Shown here: in pieces, positions 21,520 to 32,511 of the stretch
Layout of the letters: every line of letters starts with the position of its first letter
Position numbering within the stretch: the stretch's first letter is position 1
Origin: Planctomycetota bacterium
Lineage (GTDB): Bacteria > Planctomycetota > UBA1135 > GCA-002686595
Direction of reading: 5' to 3'
DNA length: 44,189 nt
Assembly: GCA_016795245.1 (NCBI GenBank)
Contig: JAEUIA010000093.1
Coordinates: 1 to 44,189 of the forward strand
Position numbers and translations under genes: made by a program
Notes under the pieces: model-generated
Seen by the model: the letters and a program-made list of their open reading frames with translations, nothing else
Databases searched by the model: none
Told to the model about the DNA's origin: nothing

Positions 21520-21996
21520 ATGAAACTCACCCACAAGTCTCTCTATGTCGCGCTGGCCTTGGCCGCGCTGGTCACTGCTCCTCTGGCATTCAACGCGTCC
21601 CACGAAGGGTCGCAGGGCAAGGGCGAGAACGCTCAGGCCGAACACGAAGAAGGTGGCCTCGAAGCCGCGATGCAAACCCTCAACGGCTGCATGAAGCGCT
21701 TCGGCAAGGCGTTCGAGCAGAAGGACATGGCGGCCGTGGCTCAGGTCTCAGTCGACATGCAGAAGGCCGTCCTCGCCGGCAAGACCGAGACGCCGATCAA
21801 GGCGAACGAGATCAGCGACGCCAAGGCCAAGGCTGAGTTCATCCTGGGCTTCCGCAAGCAATTGATCACGCTCGAGAAGTCGTTGCTCGACATCGAGCTC
21901 GCAGCCTTGGATGGCAAGGCCGACGAAGCGCGCAAGATCTTCGAAGAGGCCGTCAAGCCGATGAAGAAGACGGGGCACGCCAAGTACAAGGACTGA
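21520..21996 (+). CDS. Cytochrome b562-family periplasmic protein
   Basis: 158 residues: a signal peptide (about 1-27), an acidic linker and a ~110-residue four-helix bundle. It tracks E. coli cytochrome b562 over its whole length. Met51 in LEAAMQTLN matches the axial Met7 in LEDNMETLN, and His153 in GHAKYK matches the axial His102 in YHQKYR. There is no CxxCH, so heme would be bound non-covalently rather than as in cytochrome c'. Its likely role is a periplasmic heme protein in electron transfer. No strong Shine-Dalgarno is seen. It lies 50 bases after the previous gene and may be cotranscribed. Confidence 0.8.
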   Translation: MKLTHKSLYVALALAALVTAPLAFNASHEGSQGKGENAQAEHEEGGLEAAMQTLNGCMKRFGKAFEQKDMAAVAQVSVDMQKAVLAGKTETPIKANEISDAKAKAEFILGFRKQLITLEKSLLDIELAALDGKADEARKIFEEAVKPMKKTGHAKYKD

Positions 21997-22022
21997 CGCC
22001 GCGCGCCTGCGCGCTCCGAACG

Positions 22023-22054
22023 GAGGTCGACGCGACTGCGGTCGGGTCGACCTC
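22023..22054. terminator. Bidirectional terminator between convergent genes
   Basis: A 9-bp perfect stem (gaggtcgac / gtcgacctc) with a 14-base loop lies between the stops of the plus-strand cytochrome gene (21996) and the minus-strand lipoprotein gene (22068). On the plus strand it is followed by tgtttgatt, a moderately U-rich tail. Confidence 0.65.
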
Positions 22055-22067
22055 TGTTTGATTCAAG

Positions 22068-22436
22068 TCACTTCCTGCGGATCAAGAGCACGCGCAGCTC
22101 GGGCGGACCGACAGGGCTGACGTCGAATCCCGAGGCGGACAACACATGTCCGAAGCTGACGTCGAACTGTTCGATCGGAACGCGCGGCTGATTCGACCAG
22201 AGAATATGGCAGTTCTCGAGCGCCTTGGCGGTGGCTGCATCGTAGGTGTAGTTTCGACCGGACTGCGCCTGGCAGTGCTGCAGGAAGGTCAGGCCGTCGA
22301 CTTCCTTGCCGACCAGCAGAGACATGTCGACGTGCGCGCCCTGGACGCTCGAATGCGCGGCGTCAGGGTGGGCTTTGGGATCCGAGACGCAGGCGCACAA
22401 CGCCAGCGCGGTGATCACGATTGCAGAGCGAATCAT
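22068..22436 (-). CDS. Small lipoprotein, possibly with an STN/N0-like domain
   Basis: 122 residues. The N-terminus MIRSAIVITALALCACVSD carries a lipobox (LCAC), so the mature protein would be anchored at Cys14 or Cys16. The rest (FLQHCQAQSGRNYTYDAAT, then FDVSFGHVLSASGFDVSPVG) has the helix-strand rhythm of STN or secretin N0 domains, but as a stand-alone protein with no secretin or TonB receptor nearby. An exceptionally good ribosome binding site (AAGGAGG, seven bases before ATG at 22434-22436) fixes the start, although the frame is open to 22940. It lies 71 bases downstream of the methyltransferase on the same strand. The domain call is tentative. Confidence 0.6.
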   Translation of the reverse strand: MIRSAIVITALALCACVSDPKAHPDAAHSSVQGAHVDMSLLVGKEVDGLTFLQHCQAQSGRNYTYDAATAKALENCHILWSNQPRVPIEQFDVSFGHVLSASGFDVSPVGPPELRVLLIRRK

Positions 22437-22507
22437 CAGCAGTCCTCCTTGGGTCGCAGATGGAGACGACCGCACACCCTGTCGTCTTCCGCAGAATGTG
22501 CCGTTGA

Positions 22508-23260
22508 TCAGCGCAAGCGCGCCAAATAGTAGGCATCCGTGCCGCGCACCATCCCGGGCATCTTCGGGCGCACTTCGACGCCGTCGGCGGCGCGCAGGAG
22601 CGTGAAGCCGGCGCGTTTCAGCGCAGCGCGGATCTCGGCGTCCGTCCACGCGACGTGGTGAATCGTCTCGGTCTCGTGGCGGAAAGACTTGCCGCTCGGC
22701 GTGAACCACTCCAGGTCGACGCGCGCGTGTCGTCCATCCGGCGCACTCGAGCCGTGCATGACCAGTTTGAAGCGGTGCGTGTCGACCCAATGCGTCTCCG
22801 CGACCTGGGTTTGAAACGCGAGTGGCGTATTGACGTCGAACAGGAACCAGCCGCCGGGCTTCAGCGCCCGCTTCACCGACGCGAACGTGGTCGCGAGCGC
22901 GCTGTGGCGCTCGAGGTTGTTCAAGGCCGCGAACTCGCACACGACGAGATCGACCCGCGCCGGCAATCGAAACTTGCGCATGTCGGCTTCGATCACGGTC
23001 ACGGCCAGCTTCGCTTCACGCGCCTTCTGCTTGACGATCTTGCAAAACTCGGGCGAGAGGTCGACGGCGAAGACTTCCTTGCCGGACTGCGCCAACGCGA
23101 GTGCCGTCTCGCCGCTGCCGCAGGCGAGATCGCAGACCGACTTCACTTCGCGCTCGAGCCTGCCCAAGAGCTTGCGCCGCGCGTGTGCATTCATCGGCGC
23201 CGCGTACACGGCGACTGTGTCGTAGTGCCGCGCCAGCAGATCGTACGGCTGGTTCTTCAC
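22508..23260 (-). CDS. Class I SAM-dependent methyltransferase
   Basis: 250 residues with the Rossmann SAM-binding motif DLACGSGETALALA (44-57), acidic VFAVDLS (motif II region) and later motifs (EADMRKF, DLVVCEFAALNNLE, LKPGGWFLFDVNTP). The start is a GTG at 23258-23260 overlapping the stop of the upstream E1-alpha gene as GTGA, so the two are translationally coupled. The frame continues open to 24133 through the E1-alpha gene in another frame; that part is not coding. The substrate is unknown. Its place at the end of a 2-oxoacid dehydrogenase operon suggests coexpression but does not identify a target. Confidence 0.85.
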   Translation of the reverse strand: MKNQPYDLLARHYDTVAVYAAPMNAHARRKLLGRLEREVKSVCDLACGSGETALALAQSGKEVFAVDLSPEFCKIVKQKAREAKLAVTVIEADMRKFRLPARVDLVVCEFAALNNLERHSALATTFASVKRALKPGGWFLFDVNTPLAFQTQVAETHWVDTHRFKLVMHGSSAPDGRHARVDLEWFTPSGKSFRHETETIHHVAWTDAEIRAALKRAGFTLLRAADGVEVRPKMPGMVRGTDAYYLARLR

Positions 23261-24345
23261 AGCGGAAACGCCCCGTCGCCCGGCGTCGCGTGGCCCAGGC
23301 GCTCGGCGACCGCGATGAAATTGTTGTACTGGCGCTGGAGATGCCGCGGCACCTCGGCGTAGACGTCGTCGACCAGCGTGCGCAGCGCCATCTTGGGCGC
23401 GGCCTCTTGCACATGGATCTCGGCGTCGATCTGCGTGTACAACTCGGCCTCCAGCTGGGCGCGCGTGTCCTTCGCGATCGTGCCCGCTGCGATCAGCAAC
23501 TTCTCGAAGCGATCGATCGGGTCTTTCGCCGCCCACGCGGCGACCTCTTTGTCGTCGCGGTACCTGGTCGGGTCGTCGGAGCTCGAGTGACCCATCATGC
23601 GGTACGTCTCCAGCACGACGAGCGACGGGCCTTCGCCGGCCCGCGCGCGTTCGAGTGCCTCCTGCACCGCCGCGTGACACGCCAGCACGTCGTTGCCGTC
23701 GACCGTCACGCCAGGCATGCCGTAGGCCACGGCCTTGTCCGCGAATTTCTCCGCCGCCGTCTGCTTGGCGGAGCAGACCGAGATGGCCCAGCCGTTGTCG
23801 ACGCACACGAAGACGCACGGCGCCTTCCACACCGCGGCGAGGTTCATGCCGCTGTGGAAGCCGTTGGAGCTCGTCGCGCCGTCGCCGAAGTAGATGGCGT
23901 GCACTTCGTCGAGCCGCCGCCGTTTGGCCGCGAACGCCGCGCCGACGCCGTGCGGAATCTGTGTGCCGATGACCGACGACCAGCTCGGGTAGTGCGAACC
24001 CTTGTGCTGGAAGTGATTGCACATCTGCCGGCCTTTGGCCGTGTCGTTGCTGTTGCAGTACATCTGAGCGATGTACTCGGAGAGCGGCAATCCGCGCATC
24101 ACGGCCGCGCCGCCCTCGCGCAGACCCGACCACAACCAGTCCTGCGGCTTCAAGGCGTACGCCGAGCCGATGATCGCACCCTCGATGCCCTTGGCCGTGC
24201 CGACGAATCCGATGCGACCGGAGCGCTGCAGCTTGAGCATGCGCTCGTCGGTGCAGCGCACGGCCAGCATGTGGCGCAGGAGCGCTACATGCTGTTCGTC
24301 CGTGAGTTCACTGCCGCTCACGTTCTTCTTGCTCTTGACCGCCAC
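23257..24345 (-). CDS. 2-oxoacid dehydrogenase E1 alpha subunit, second copy
   Basis: 362 residues of the thiamine-diphosphate E1-alpha family. The cofactor motif is GDGATSSNGFHSGMN, followed by VCVDNGWAIS, with the phosphorylation-loop region GHSSSDDPTRYRD. It parallels the E1-alpha at 27037-28155 over its full length, and both end in GDGAFPL, yet they differ considerably, so this is an old paralog. The apparent start is a GTG at 24343-24345 with no clear ribosome binding site. It follows E2 by 13 bases and overlaps the methyltransferase by four. With only one E1-beta gene in the operon, both alpha subunits may compete for it, perhaps with different 2-oxoacid preference (pyruvate or branched-chain). 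Confidence 0.9.
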   Translation of the reverse strand: MAVKSKKNVSGSELTDEQHVALLRHMLAVRCTDERMLKLQRSGRIGFVGTAKGIEGAIIGSAYALKPQDWLWSGLREGGAAVMRGLPLSEYIAQMYCNSNDTAKGRQMCNHFQHKGSHYPSWSSVIGTQIPHGVGAAFAAKRRRLDEVHAIYFGDGATSSNGFHSGMNLAAVWKAPCVFVCVDNGWAISVCSAKQTAAEKFADKAVAYGMPGVTVDGNDVLACHAAVQEALERARAGEGPSLVVLETYRMMGHSSSDDPTRYRDDKEVAAWAAKDPIDRFEKLLIAAGTIAKDTRAQLEAELYTQIDAEIHVQEAAPKMALRTLVDDVYAEVPRHLQRQYNNFIAVAERLGHATPGDGAFPL

Positions 24346-24358
24346 GAAGTTCTGCGTG

Positions 24359-25987
24359 TCAGAGGGCTAGCAAGCCCGGGTTTTCGAGCAGGCGCTTCAA
24401 GTACGTCAAGAAGCGCGCGCCGTCGGCACCGTCGGCCAGTCGGTGGTCGACCGAGCAGCTGAAGTTCATGTACTGGCGCACTTCGATCTTGTCGCCTTGC
24501 GGTGTCTCGACGACACCGGGCTTCTTCATCAGGCGGTGCACGCCCAGGATCGCGACGTCGGGGAAGTTGATGATCGGCGTCGCCAGGATGCCGCCGATGT
24601 TGCCGGCGTTCGTGATCGAGAAGGTGCTGCCCTTCAATTCGTCGGGCTTGACCTTGCCGGCGCGCGTGCGATCGGCGAGCTCGGTCAGCTCGGCGGCGAG
24701 CTGCATCAGACCCTTGGCTTGCACGTCCTTGATCACCGGCACGATCAGACCGTTGTCGGTGTCCATCGCGATGCCGAGGTTGACGTAGCCGAAGCGCACG
24801 AGCTCTTGCGCCTGTTCGTCGAGGTGCGCGTTCAACATCGGGTGCTTCGCGAGCGCGAGCGCCGTGGCCTTCATGATGAAGGCCATGTACGTGATCTTGA
24901 CGCCCGATTCCTGGCCGATGACTTTGGCTTGCTCGCGCAGACGCACGAGTTCGGTGACGTCGACCTCTTCGACGACGGTGAAGTGCGGTGCGGTGAACTT
25001 CGAGCGCACCATCGCTTCGCTGATCTTGCGACGCACGCCGCGGAACGGGATGCGGGTCTCGCGCTCGCCGGGAGCGAACGAGACCGGAGTTGCGACCGGA
25101 GCAGCGCGCGGTGCGCTCGTCGCGGGTGCGGCCGGAGCCGCAGCGGCGCCGGATTTCGCGAAGGCCTCGACGTCCGCACGACGCACGACGCCGTTGCGGC
25201 CTGAACCGGAGACGCTCGCGAGGTCGACGCCCATGTCGCGCGCCAGGCGACGCGCGCTGGGGACGGCGAGCACCTTGCTGTCGGCGGATGAGACCTGCGC
25301 GGGACGCGCGGGTGAAGCAGTAGCGCCTGCCATCGCCGGTTGACGCGCGGGTGCGGCTGCCTGTTGAGCCGGCGCTGCGGCTGCAGCGGGTGCGTGTTGC
25401 GCGGGAGCGGCAGCCGGAGCGCCGGCACCGCTAGTCGCCAGCGAGAAGAGCACCGTGCCGACGGGCACGGTCTGTCCGTCCTTGACCTTGATCGCCGTGA
25501 TCGTGCCGGCGGCGGGCGCGGGCACTTCGACGGTCGCCTTGTCGGTCATGACTTCGACGACGGCCTGGTGTTCCTTGACGACGTCGCCGACCTTGACGAG
25601 CCACTTCACGATCTCGCCTTCGGCGATGCCTTCGCCGATGTCAGGCAGCTTGAACTCGATCGTCTTGCCGGTCGCGGCCGCAGCAGGCTTCGCCGCCGGT
25701 TGAATCGTCCCGTGTCCGCCACCGCTCGCAGCCGGAGCTTTCGCCGCGGCGCCGGTTTCGAGCACGAAGATCACGCTGCCGACCGGTACGGTCTCGCCTT
25801 CCTTGGCCTTCAACGCCGTGATCTTGCCGGCCGCGGGCGCCGGGACTTCGACCGTCGCCTTGTCCGTCATGACCTCGACGATGGCCTGGTGTTCCTTGAC
25901 GACGTCGCCGACCTTGACGAGCCACTTCACGATCTCGCCTTCGGCGATGCCTTCACCGATGTCGGGGAGTTTGAATTCGAGAGCCAT
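24359..25987 (-). CDS. pdhC: Dihydrolipoamide acyltransferase (E2) with two lipoyl domains
   Basis: 542 residues, the core of the 2-oxoacid dehydrogenase complex. Two almost identical N-terminal lipoyl domains carry the lipoylated Lys43 and Lys150 in VMTDKATVEVPAPAAG, joined by Ala/Pro-rich linkers. A peripheral-subunit-binding domain follows (VPSARRLARDMGVDLASVSGSGRNG, shown here only in part by its ends VPSARRLA and GSGRNG), then the catalytic acyltransferase domain with His515 in VDHRLADG. It moves the acyl group from E1 to coenzyme A. An AAGGA eight bases upstream supports the ATG at 25985-25987. Whether the complex uses pyruvate or branched-chain 2-oxoacids cannot be settled from this sequence, so the symbol is provisional. 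Confidence 0.94.
   Translation of the reverse strand: MALEFKLPDIGEGIAEGEIVKWLVKVGDVVKEHQAIVEVMTDKATVEVPAPAAGKITALKAKEGETVPVGSVIFVLETGAAAKAPAASGGGHGTIQPAAKPAAAATGKTIEFKLPDIGEGIAEGEIVKWLVKVGDVVKEHQAVVEVMTDKATVEVPAPAAGTITAIKVKDGQTVPVGTVLFSLATSGAGAPAAAPAQHAPAAAAAPAQQAAAPARQPAMAGATASPARPAQVSSADSKVLAVPSARRLARDMGVDLASVSGSGRNGVVRRADVEAFAKSGAAAAPAAPATSAPRAAPVATPVSFAPGERETRIPFRGVRRKISEAMVRSKFTAPHFTVVEEVDVTELVRLREQAKVIGQESGVKITYMAFIMKATALALAKHPMLNAHLDEQAQELVRFGYVNLGIAMDTDNGLIVPVIKDVQAKGLMQLAAELTELADRTRAGKVKPDELKGSTFSITNAGNIGGILATPIINFPDVAILGVHRLMKKPGVVETPQGDKIEVRQYMNFSCSVDHRLADGADGARFLTYLKRLLENPGLLAL
25562..25954 (-). repeat. In-frame direct repeat encoding the two lipoyl domains
   Basis: Bases 25562-25633 and 25883-25954 are identical over 72 bases and offset by 321 bases (107 codons). 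Flanking sequence is also very similar but carries scattered silent changes. The repeat encodes the core of both lipoyl domains of E2. Identity at the nucleotide level suggests recent duplication or ongoing gene conversion. Confidence 0.85.
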
Positions 25988-26017
25988 GTTCGGATTCCTT
26001 GGGGTCGCGAGCCGTGA

Positions 26018-26992
<975 letters not shown>

Positions 26993-27036
26993 GTGTAGCT
27001 TGAAATCGCGGTGCGCGGAGTCTGTGTACGGATGAA

Positions 27037-28155
27037 CTAGAGCGGGAACGCGCCGTCGCCGGCCGAGGCGTCGCCCTTGCGGCGCGCGAGGTCGAACGAG
27101 GCCTGGCCTTGCTTGCGGATGTGCGCCGGAACGTCGGCGTAGACGTCGCTGAAGATCGTTTCGAGCGCCGGGCGCGGCGTCGCTTCAGCCGTTTTCGCGG
27201 CCTTGTCGACGTCGACCATCGCGGCGTCGTAGATCGCGGCACGGGTCGAGTCGTTCCAAAGCTTGCGCTTCTTCAGGAACTTCTCGAAGCGCAGGATCGG
27301 GTCCTTCTTCTCCCACTCGGCGAACAATTCCTTGGGCACGTAACGCGACGGATCGTCGCTGGTCGAGTGGCCGCCCATGCGGAAGGTCTTGGCTTCGATC
27401 AAGGTCGGACCGCCGCCCTTGCGCGCGCGTTCGACGGCTTCCATCGTCGCCTTGCGCACCGCGAGCAGATCGTTGCCGTCGACGAGCACGCCCGGCATGC
27501 CGTAGGCCTTGGCCTTGATCGCGTAGCTTTCGCTGGCCGTCTGCTTGTCGCTCGGGCAGCTGATCGCCCACTGGTTGTTCTGGCACAGGAACACGACCGG
27601 CGCCTTCCACACGGCCGCGAAGTTCATGCCGGAGTGAAAGCCCAGGCTGGAGGTGCCGCCGTCGCCGAAGCTCGCGAGCACGACGTGCGGCTCTTTTTTC
27701 TGCTTGATGGCGTACGCCGTTCCGACCGCTTGGATGATGTGCGTGCCGATCGGCGAGCTGATCGAGAAGAACTTGATCGGCTGCACGAAGCTGAAGTGCA
27801 CGGGCATCTGCCGACCCTTCGCCGCGTCGAGCGCGTCGCCGAACATGTTGTGCATCATCTCGATCGGCGACACGCCGTGGTACAGCGCCATCCCGAAGTC
27901 GCGGTAGCTCGGGAAGATCCAATCGGTGAGCTTCAAGGCCGACGCCGCGCCGACCTGCGTGGCTTCGACGCCCTTGTTCGGGATCGAGAAACCGATGCGG
28001 CCCGAGCGCTGGAGCTTCATGCAGGTGTCGTCGAACGCGCGCACGCGCAGCATCGTGGCGTAGCAATGCATGAGCTCGGCGTCGCTCAGCTTCGGGTCGT
28101 ACCCGTTGATGGCGCCGTCGGGCTCGATCACGGAGAGGAGCTCAGTTGCGGTCAT
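27037..28155 (-). CDS. pdhA: 2-oxoacid dehydrogenase E1 alpha subunit, first copy
   Basis: 372 residues. The thiamine-diphosphate motif reads GDGGTSSLGFHSGMN followed by CQNNQWAIS. The phosphorylation-loop region GGHSTSDDPSRY is present, as is the family's N-terminal MLRVRAFDDTCMKLQRSGRI. It should decarboxylate a 2-oxoacid and acylate the E2 lipoyl arm. Its ATG lies inside the end of lipA, overlapping by 14 bases, so the two are tightly coupled. It precedes E1-beta in the normal alpha-beta-E2 order. Substrate (pyruvate or branched-chain 2-oxoacid) is not resolved, so the symbol is provisional. Confidence 0.94.
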   Translation of the reverse strand: MTATELLSVIEPDGAINGYDPKLSDAELMHCYATMLRVRAFDDTCMKLQRSGRIGFSIPNKGVEATQVGAASALKLTDWIFPSYRDFGMALYHGVSPIEMMHNMFGDALDAAKGRQMPVHFSFVQPIKFFSISSPIGTHIIQAVGTAYAIKQKKEPHVVLASFGDGGTSSLGFHSGMNFAAVWKAPVVFLCQNNQWAISCPSDKQTASESYAIKAKAYGMPGVLVDGNDLLAVRKATMEAVERARKGGGPTLIEAKTFRMGGHSTSDDPSRYVPKELFAEWEKKDPILRFEKFLKKRKLWNDSTRAAIYDAAMVDVDKAAKTAEATPRPALETIFSDVYADVPAHIRKQGQASFDLARRKGDASAGDGAFPL

Positions 28156-29146
28156 GATTCTCTTTCGTTGTCTCGTTCATTCTCTGCGCGCGACGCTCCT
28201 TGACCAAACGCGCCGCGAAAAATTCGCCGGCCTTGTAACTCGAGCGCACCAGCGGCCCAGAGGCCACGTACAAAAAGCCCATGTCGCGCCCGATGCGATC
28301 GTACTGATCGAAGCGCTCCGGCGTCACGTACTCGCGCACCGGAGCGTGTTTCTTCGTCGGGCGCAGGTACTGACCCAGCGTGAGGAACTCGACACCCGCG
28401 TCGCGCAGCATCTGCATCGATTCGACGATCTCAGCGTGCGACTCGCCCAGGCCGAGCATGATCGAGCTCTTGGTGAACACCGAGGGATCGTGCTGCTTCG
28501 CGCCGCGCAAGGTCTGGAGCGAGCGCTCGAACGAGCAGCGCGGATCGCGGATCTTGCGCTGCAGGCGCGAGACGACCTCGACGTTGTGCGCCAGGACGTC
28601 CGGGCGCGCGCTCATGAGTGTCGCGAGGTCGCTGCCCTGGTAATCGGGGATCAAGGTCTCGACCACGGTCTTCGGCGCGCGCGCGCGGATCTCGCTGATG
28701 CAGCTCGCATAGTGCGCCGACCCGCCGTCGGGCAGGTCGTCGCGGTCGACGCTCGTGATTACCACGTACGCGAGGTTCATGCCCGCCACCGCCGTGCCGA
28801 CGTGCGCCGGCTCATCGGGGTCGGGGGGTGCCGCCTGCAGCACGGTCTTGACCGCGCAGAAGCGACAGCGCCGCGTGCACTCGTCGCCGAGCACCATCAA
28901 CGTCATGGTCGCGTGCTCGCCCTTCCAACACTCACCGATGTTGGGACAGCGCGCTTCCTCACACACCGTGTGCAACTTCAGCTCGCGCGCCAGCGTCTTG
29001 AGCCGCGCGTAACCCTCGCCGCCGGGCAACGGGACCTTCAGCCACGGGGGCTTGGGAACGTGCGCCTCGCGCGCGCCGGCCGGACTCGTCGTCGGGCCCG
29101 CGTTCGTCGGGGTTTCGGAGCTTTTTGAGAGGGCCTGCGGATCCAT
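28142..29146 (-). CDS. lipA: Lipoyl synthase
   Basis: 334 residues. LipA is a radical-SAM enzyme that inserts two sulfurs into the octanoyl group on lipoyl domains. Both iron-sulfur clusters are accounted for: the auxiliary CxxxxCxxxxxC set at Cys62, Cys67 and Cys73 (CEEARCPNIGEC) and the radical-SAM CxxxCxxC at Cys90, Cys94 and Cys97 (CTRRCRFC). The C-terminal RSSYKAGE motif closes the active site. It heads the dehydrogenase operon, so lipoate maturation is coexpressed with its substrate E2. Only about 45 bases separate its start from the upstream terminator hairpin, so its promoter must be compact or overlap that hairpin. No Shine-Dalgarno is seen. Confidence 0.97.
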   Translation of the reverse strand: MDPQALSKSSETPTNAGPTTSPAGAREAHVPKPPWLKVPLPGGEGYARLKTLARELKLHTVCEEARCPNIGECWKGEHATMTLMVLGDECTRRCRFCAVKTVLQAAPPDPDEPAHVGTAVAGMNLAYVVITSVDRDDLPDGGSAHYASCISEIRARAPKTVVETLIPDYQGSDLATLMSARPDVLAHNVEVVSRLQRKIRDPRCSFERSLQTLRGAKQHDPSVFTKSSIMLGLGESHAEIVESMQMLRDAGVEFLTLGQYLRPTKKHAPVREYVTPERFDQYDRIGRDMGFLYVASGPLVRSSYKAGEFFAARLVKERRAQRMNETTKENHDRN

Positions 29147-29190
29147 GGTTGAAGGGCCTGAATCGAATCCGGAGAGGCTACCAAAATGCC

Positions 29191-29223
29191 GCGATCCGGC
29201 CCACTGTCAGTGGACCGGATCGC
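29191..29223 (-). terminator. Terminator of the aceB-aceA transcript
   Basis: A 14-bp stem (29191-29204 with 29210-29223) and a 5-base loop. The one non-Watson-Crick position would be a C-A clash in plus-strand RNA but a U-G wobble in minus-strand RNA, which points to minus-strand function. On that strand it is followed by GGCATTTTGG. It lies 43 bases past the aceA stop. Confidence 0.8.
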
Positions 29224-29265
29224 GCTGTCGATTCCGTACGTTCGGGATCAGGTTCCGGTGCGTCC

Positions 29266-30561
29266 TCAGGCCGCCTTCTCGTCCTTGCGCGCCGGATCGG
29301 CGAACTGCGCGGCTTCGGTCGAGCCCGCCATCGCGGTCGTCGAGGAACGGCCGCCGCTGACGGCTTGCGTCACGGCGTCGAAGTAGCCGGTGCCGACTTC
29401 GCGTTGGTGCTTGGTCGCGGTGTAGCCGTGGGCTTCGCTGGCGAACTCGGCTTCTTGCAGCTTGGAGTAGGCCGCCATGCCGCCGTCTCGGTACGCGCGC
29501 GCCAATTCGAACATCCCGTGGTTCAACGCATGGAAGCCGGCCAAGGTCACGAACTGGAACTTGTAGCCCATCGCACCGAGCTCGCGTTGGAAGCGCGCGA
29601 TCGTGTCGCCGTCGAGCTTCTTCTTCCAGTTGAACGACGGTGAGCAGTTGTACGCGAGCAGCTTGCCCGGGAAGCGCGCACGGATCGCTTCGGCGAACTG
29701 TTTGGCTTCACCCAGATCCGGATGCGACGTCTCGCACCACACGAGATCCGCGTAGGGCGCGTACGACAGACCGCGCGCGATCGCGGACTCGATTCCGGAA
29801 CGCACGTGGAAGAACCCTTCGCTCGTGCGCTCGCCCGTGCAGAACGCGCGGTCGCGCTCGTCGATGTCGCTCGTCAGCAGCGTCGCCGCGTCGGCGTCCG
29901 TGCGCGCGACCAGCAGCGTCGGCACGTCGCACACATCCGCCGCAAGTCGCGCCGCGTTCAGCGTGCGGATGAAGCTCGACGTCGGCACCAGCACCTTGCC
30001 GCCCAGGTGACCGCACTTCTTCTCGGACGCGAGTTGGTCCTCGAAGTGCACACCGGCCGCCCCGGCCTCGATCATCGCCTTCATCAGCTCGAACGCATTC
30101 AACGGCCCGCCGAAACCGGCCTCGGCGTCGGCCACGATCGGAACGAACCAGTCGATCGAGTCGTCGCCTTCCATGTGCGCGATCTGGTCGGCGCGTTGGA
30201 AGGTCTGATTGATGCGCTTCACCACCGCCGGAACGCTGTTCGCCGGGTAGAGGCTCTGATCGGGATACATCTGGCCCGAGAGGTTCGCGTCGGCCGCGAC
30301 TTGCCAGCCCGACAGGTAGATCGCGCGCAATCCGGCCTTCGCCATCTGCATCGCCTGGTTGCCGGTCAAGGCACCCAGTGCGTGCACGTAGTCCTCGGTG
30401 TGAAGCTGCGCCCACAGGCGCTGTGCGCCGCGGCGCGCGAGCGTGTGTTCGATACGCAAGCTGCCGCGCAGGCGCTCGACGTCGGCAGGTGTGTAATCGC
30501 GCTGAATTCCCTTCCAGCGGTCGGCGATACGTTTCGGTGCGGAATCTTGGTGCATGGTCAT
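29266..30561 (-). CDS. aceA: Isocitrate lyase
   Basis: 431 residues, the usual length for bacterial isocitrate lyase. It cleaves isocitrate to succinate and glyoxylate. Signature [13 protein letters not shown] carries catalytic Cys183. Other conserved patches are [51 protein letters not shown] and [11 protein letters not shown]. The gene lies 39 bases downstream of aceB on the same strand and ends before a strong hairpin, so aceB-aceA form a glyoxylate-shunt operon. Two in-frame ATGs (30561 and 30555) are possible starts; neither has a clear Shine-Dalgarno. Confidence 0.97.
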   Translation of the reverse strand: MTMHQDSAPKRIADRWKGIQRDYTPADVERLRGSLRIEHTLARRGAQRLWAQLHTEDYVHALGALTGNQAMQMAKAGLRAIYLSGWQVAADANLSGQMYPDQSLYPANSVPAVVKRINQTFQRADQIAHMEGDDSIDWFVPIVADAEAGFGGPLNAFELMKAMIEAGAAGVHFEDQLASEKKCGHLGGKVLVPTSSFIRTLNAARLAADVCDVPTLLVARTDADAATLLTSDIDERDRAFCTGERTSEGFFHVRSGIESAIARGLSYAPYADLVWCETSHPDLGEAKQFAEAIRARFPGKLLAYNCSPSFNWKKKLDGDTIARFQRELGAMGYKFQFVTLAGFHALNHGMFELARAYRDGGMAAYSKLQEAEFASEAHGYTATKHQREVGTGYFDAVTQAVSGGRSSTTAMAGSTEAAQFADPARKDEKAA

Positions 30562-30600
30562 GGTGAGAGATCGAGGAGAGTGGAGTGGAGGGAGCTCGGC

Positions 30601-32235
<1,635 letters not shown>

Positions 32236-32511
32236 GGTCGTGCGTGGGTGAGTGCTCGATGAAACCTACATCGCCGGACTGCAGACCGTGCCAGTTCGCA
32301 GATCACCCGGTGACGAACCCGACACTGCCGTCGAGTGCCTCTCCGAGCGAGATCGTGTGCGCATCCGAACCAGGAATTCCACCCAGGTGTGCGCGCGGAC
32401 TCGGACTCACGTCGAAGTCCGGAAACTTTTTGCGAAGACTCAAGCGCGAGCCGAATCGACGCGGAAGAAAATGCGCACGAACGTCAGAACATTCCGTCGC
32501 GGCCGCAGCGC

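Noticed and set aside
23261..24133. Fusion of the methyltransferase to an upstream open frame
   Set aside because: This stretch is an alternative frame of the E1-alpha gene on the same strand, and a GTG start fits the methyltransferase N-terminus.
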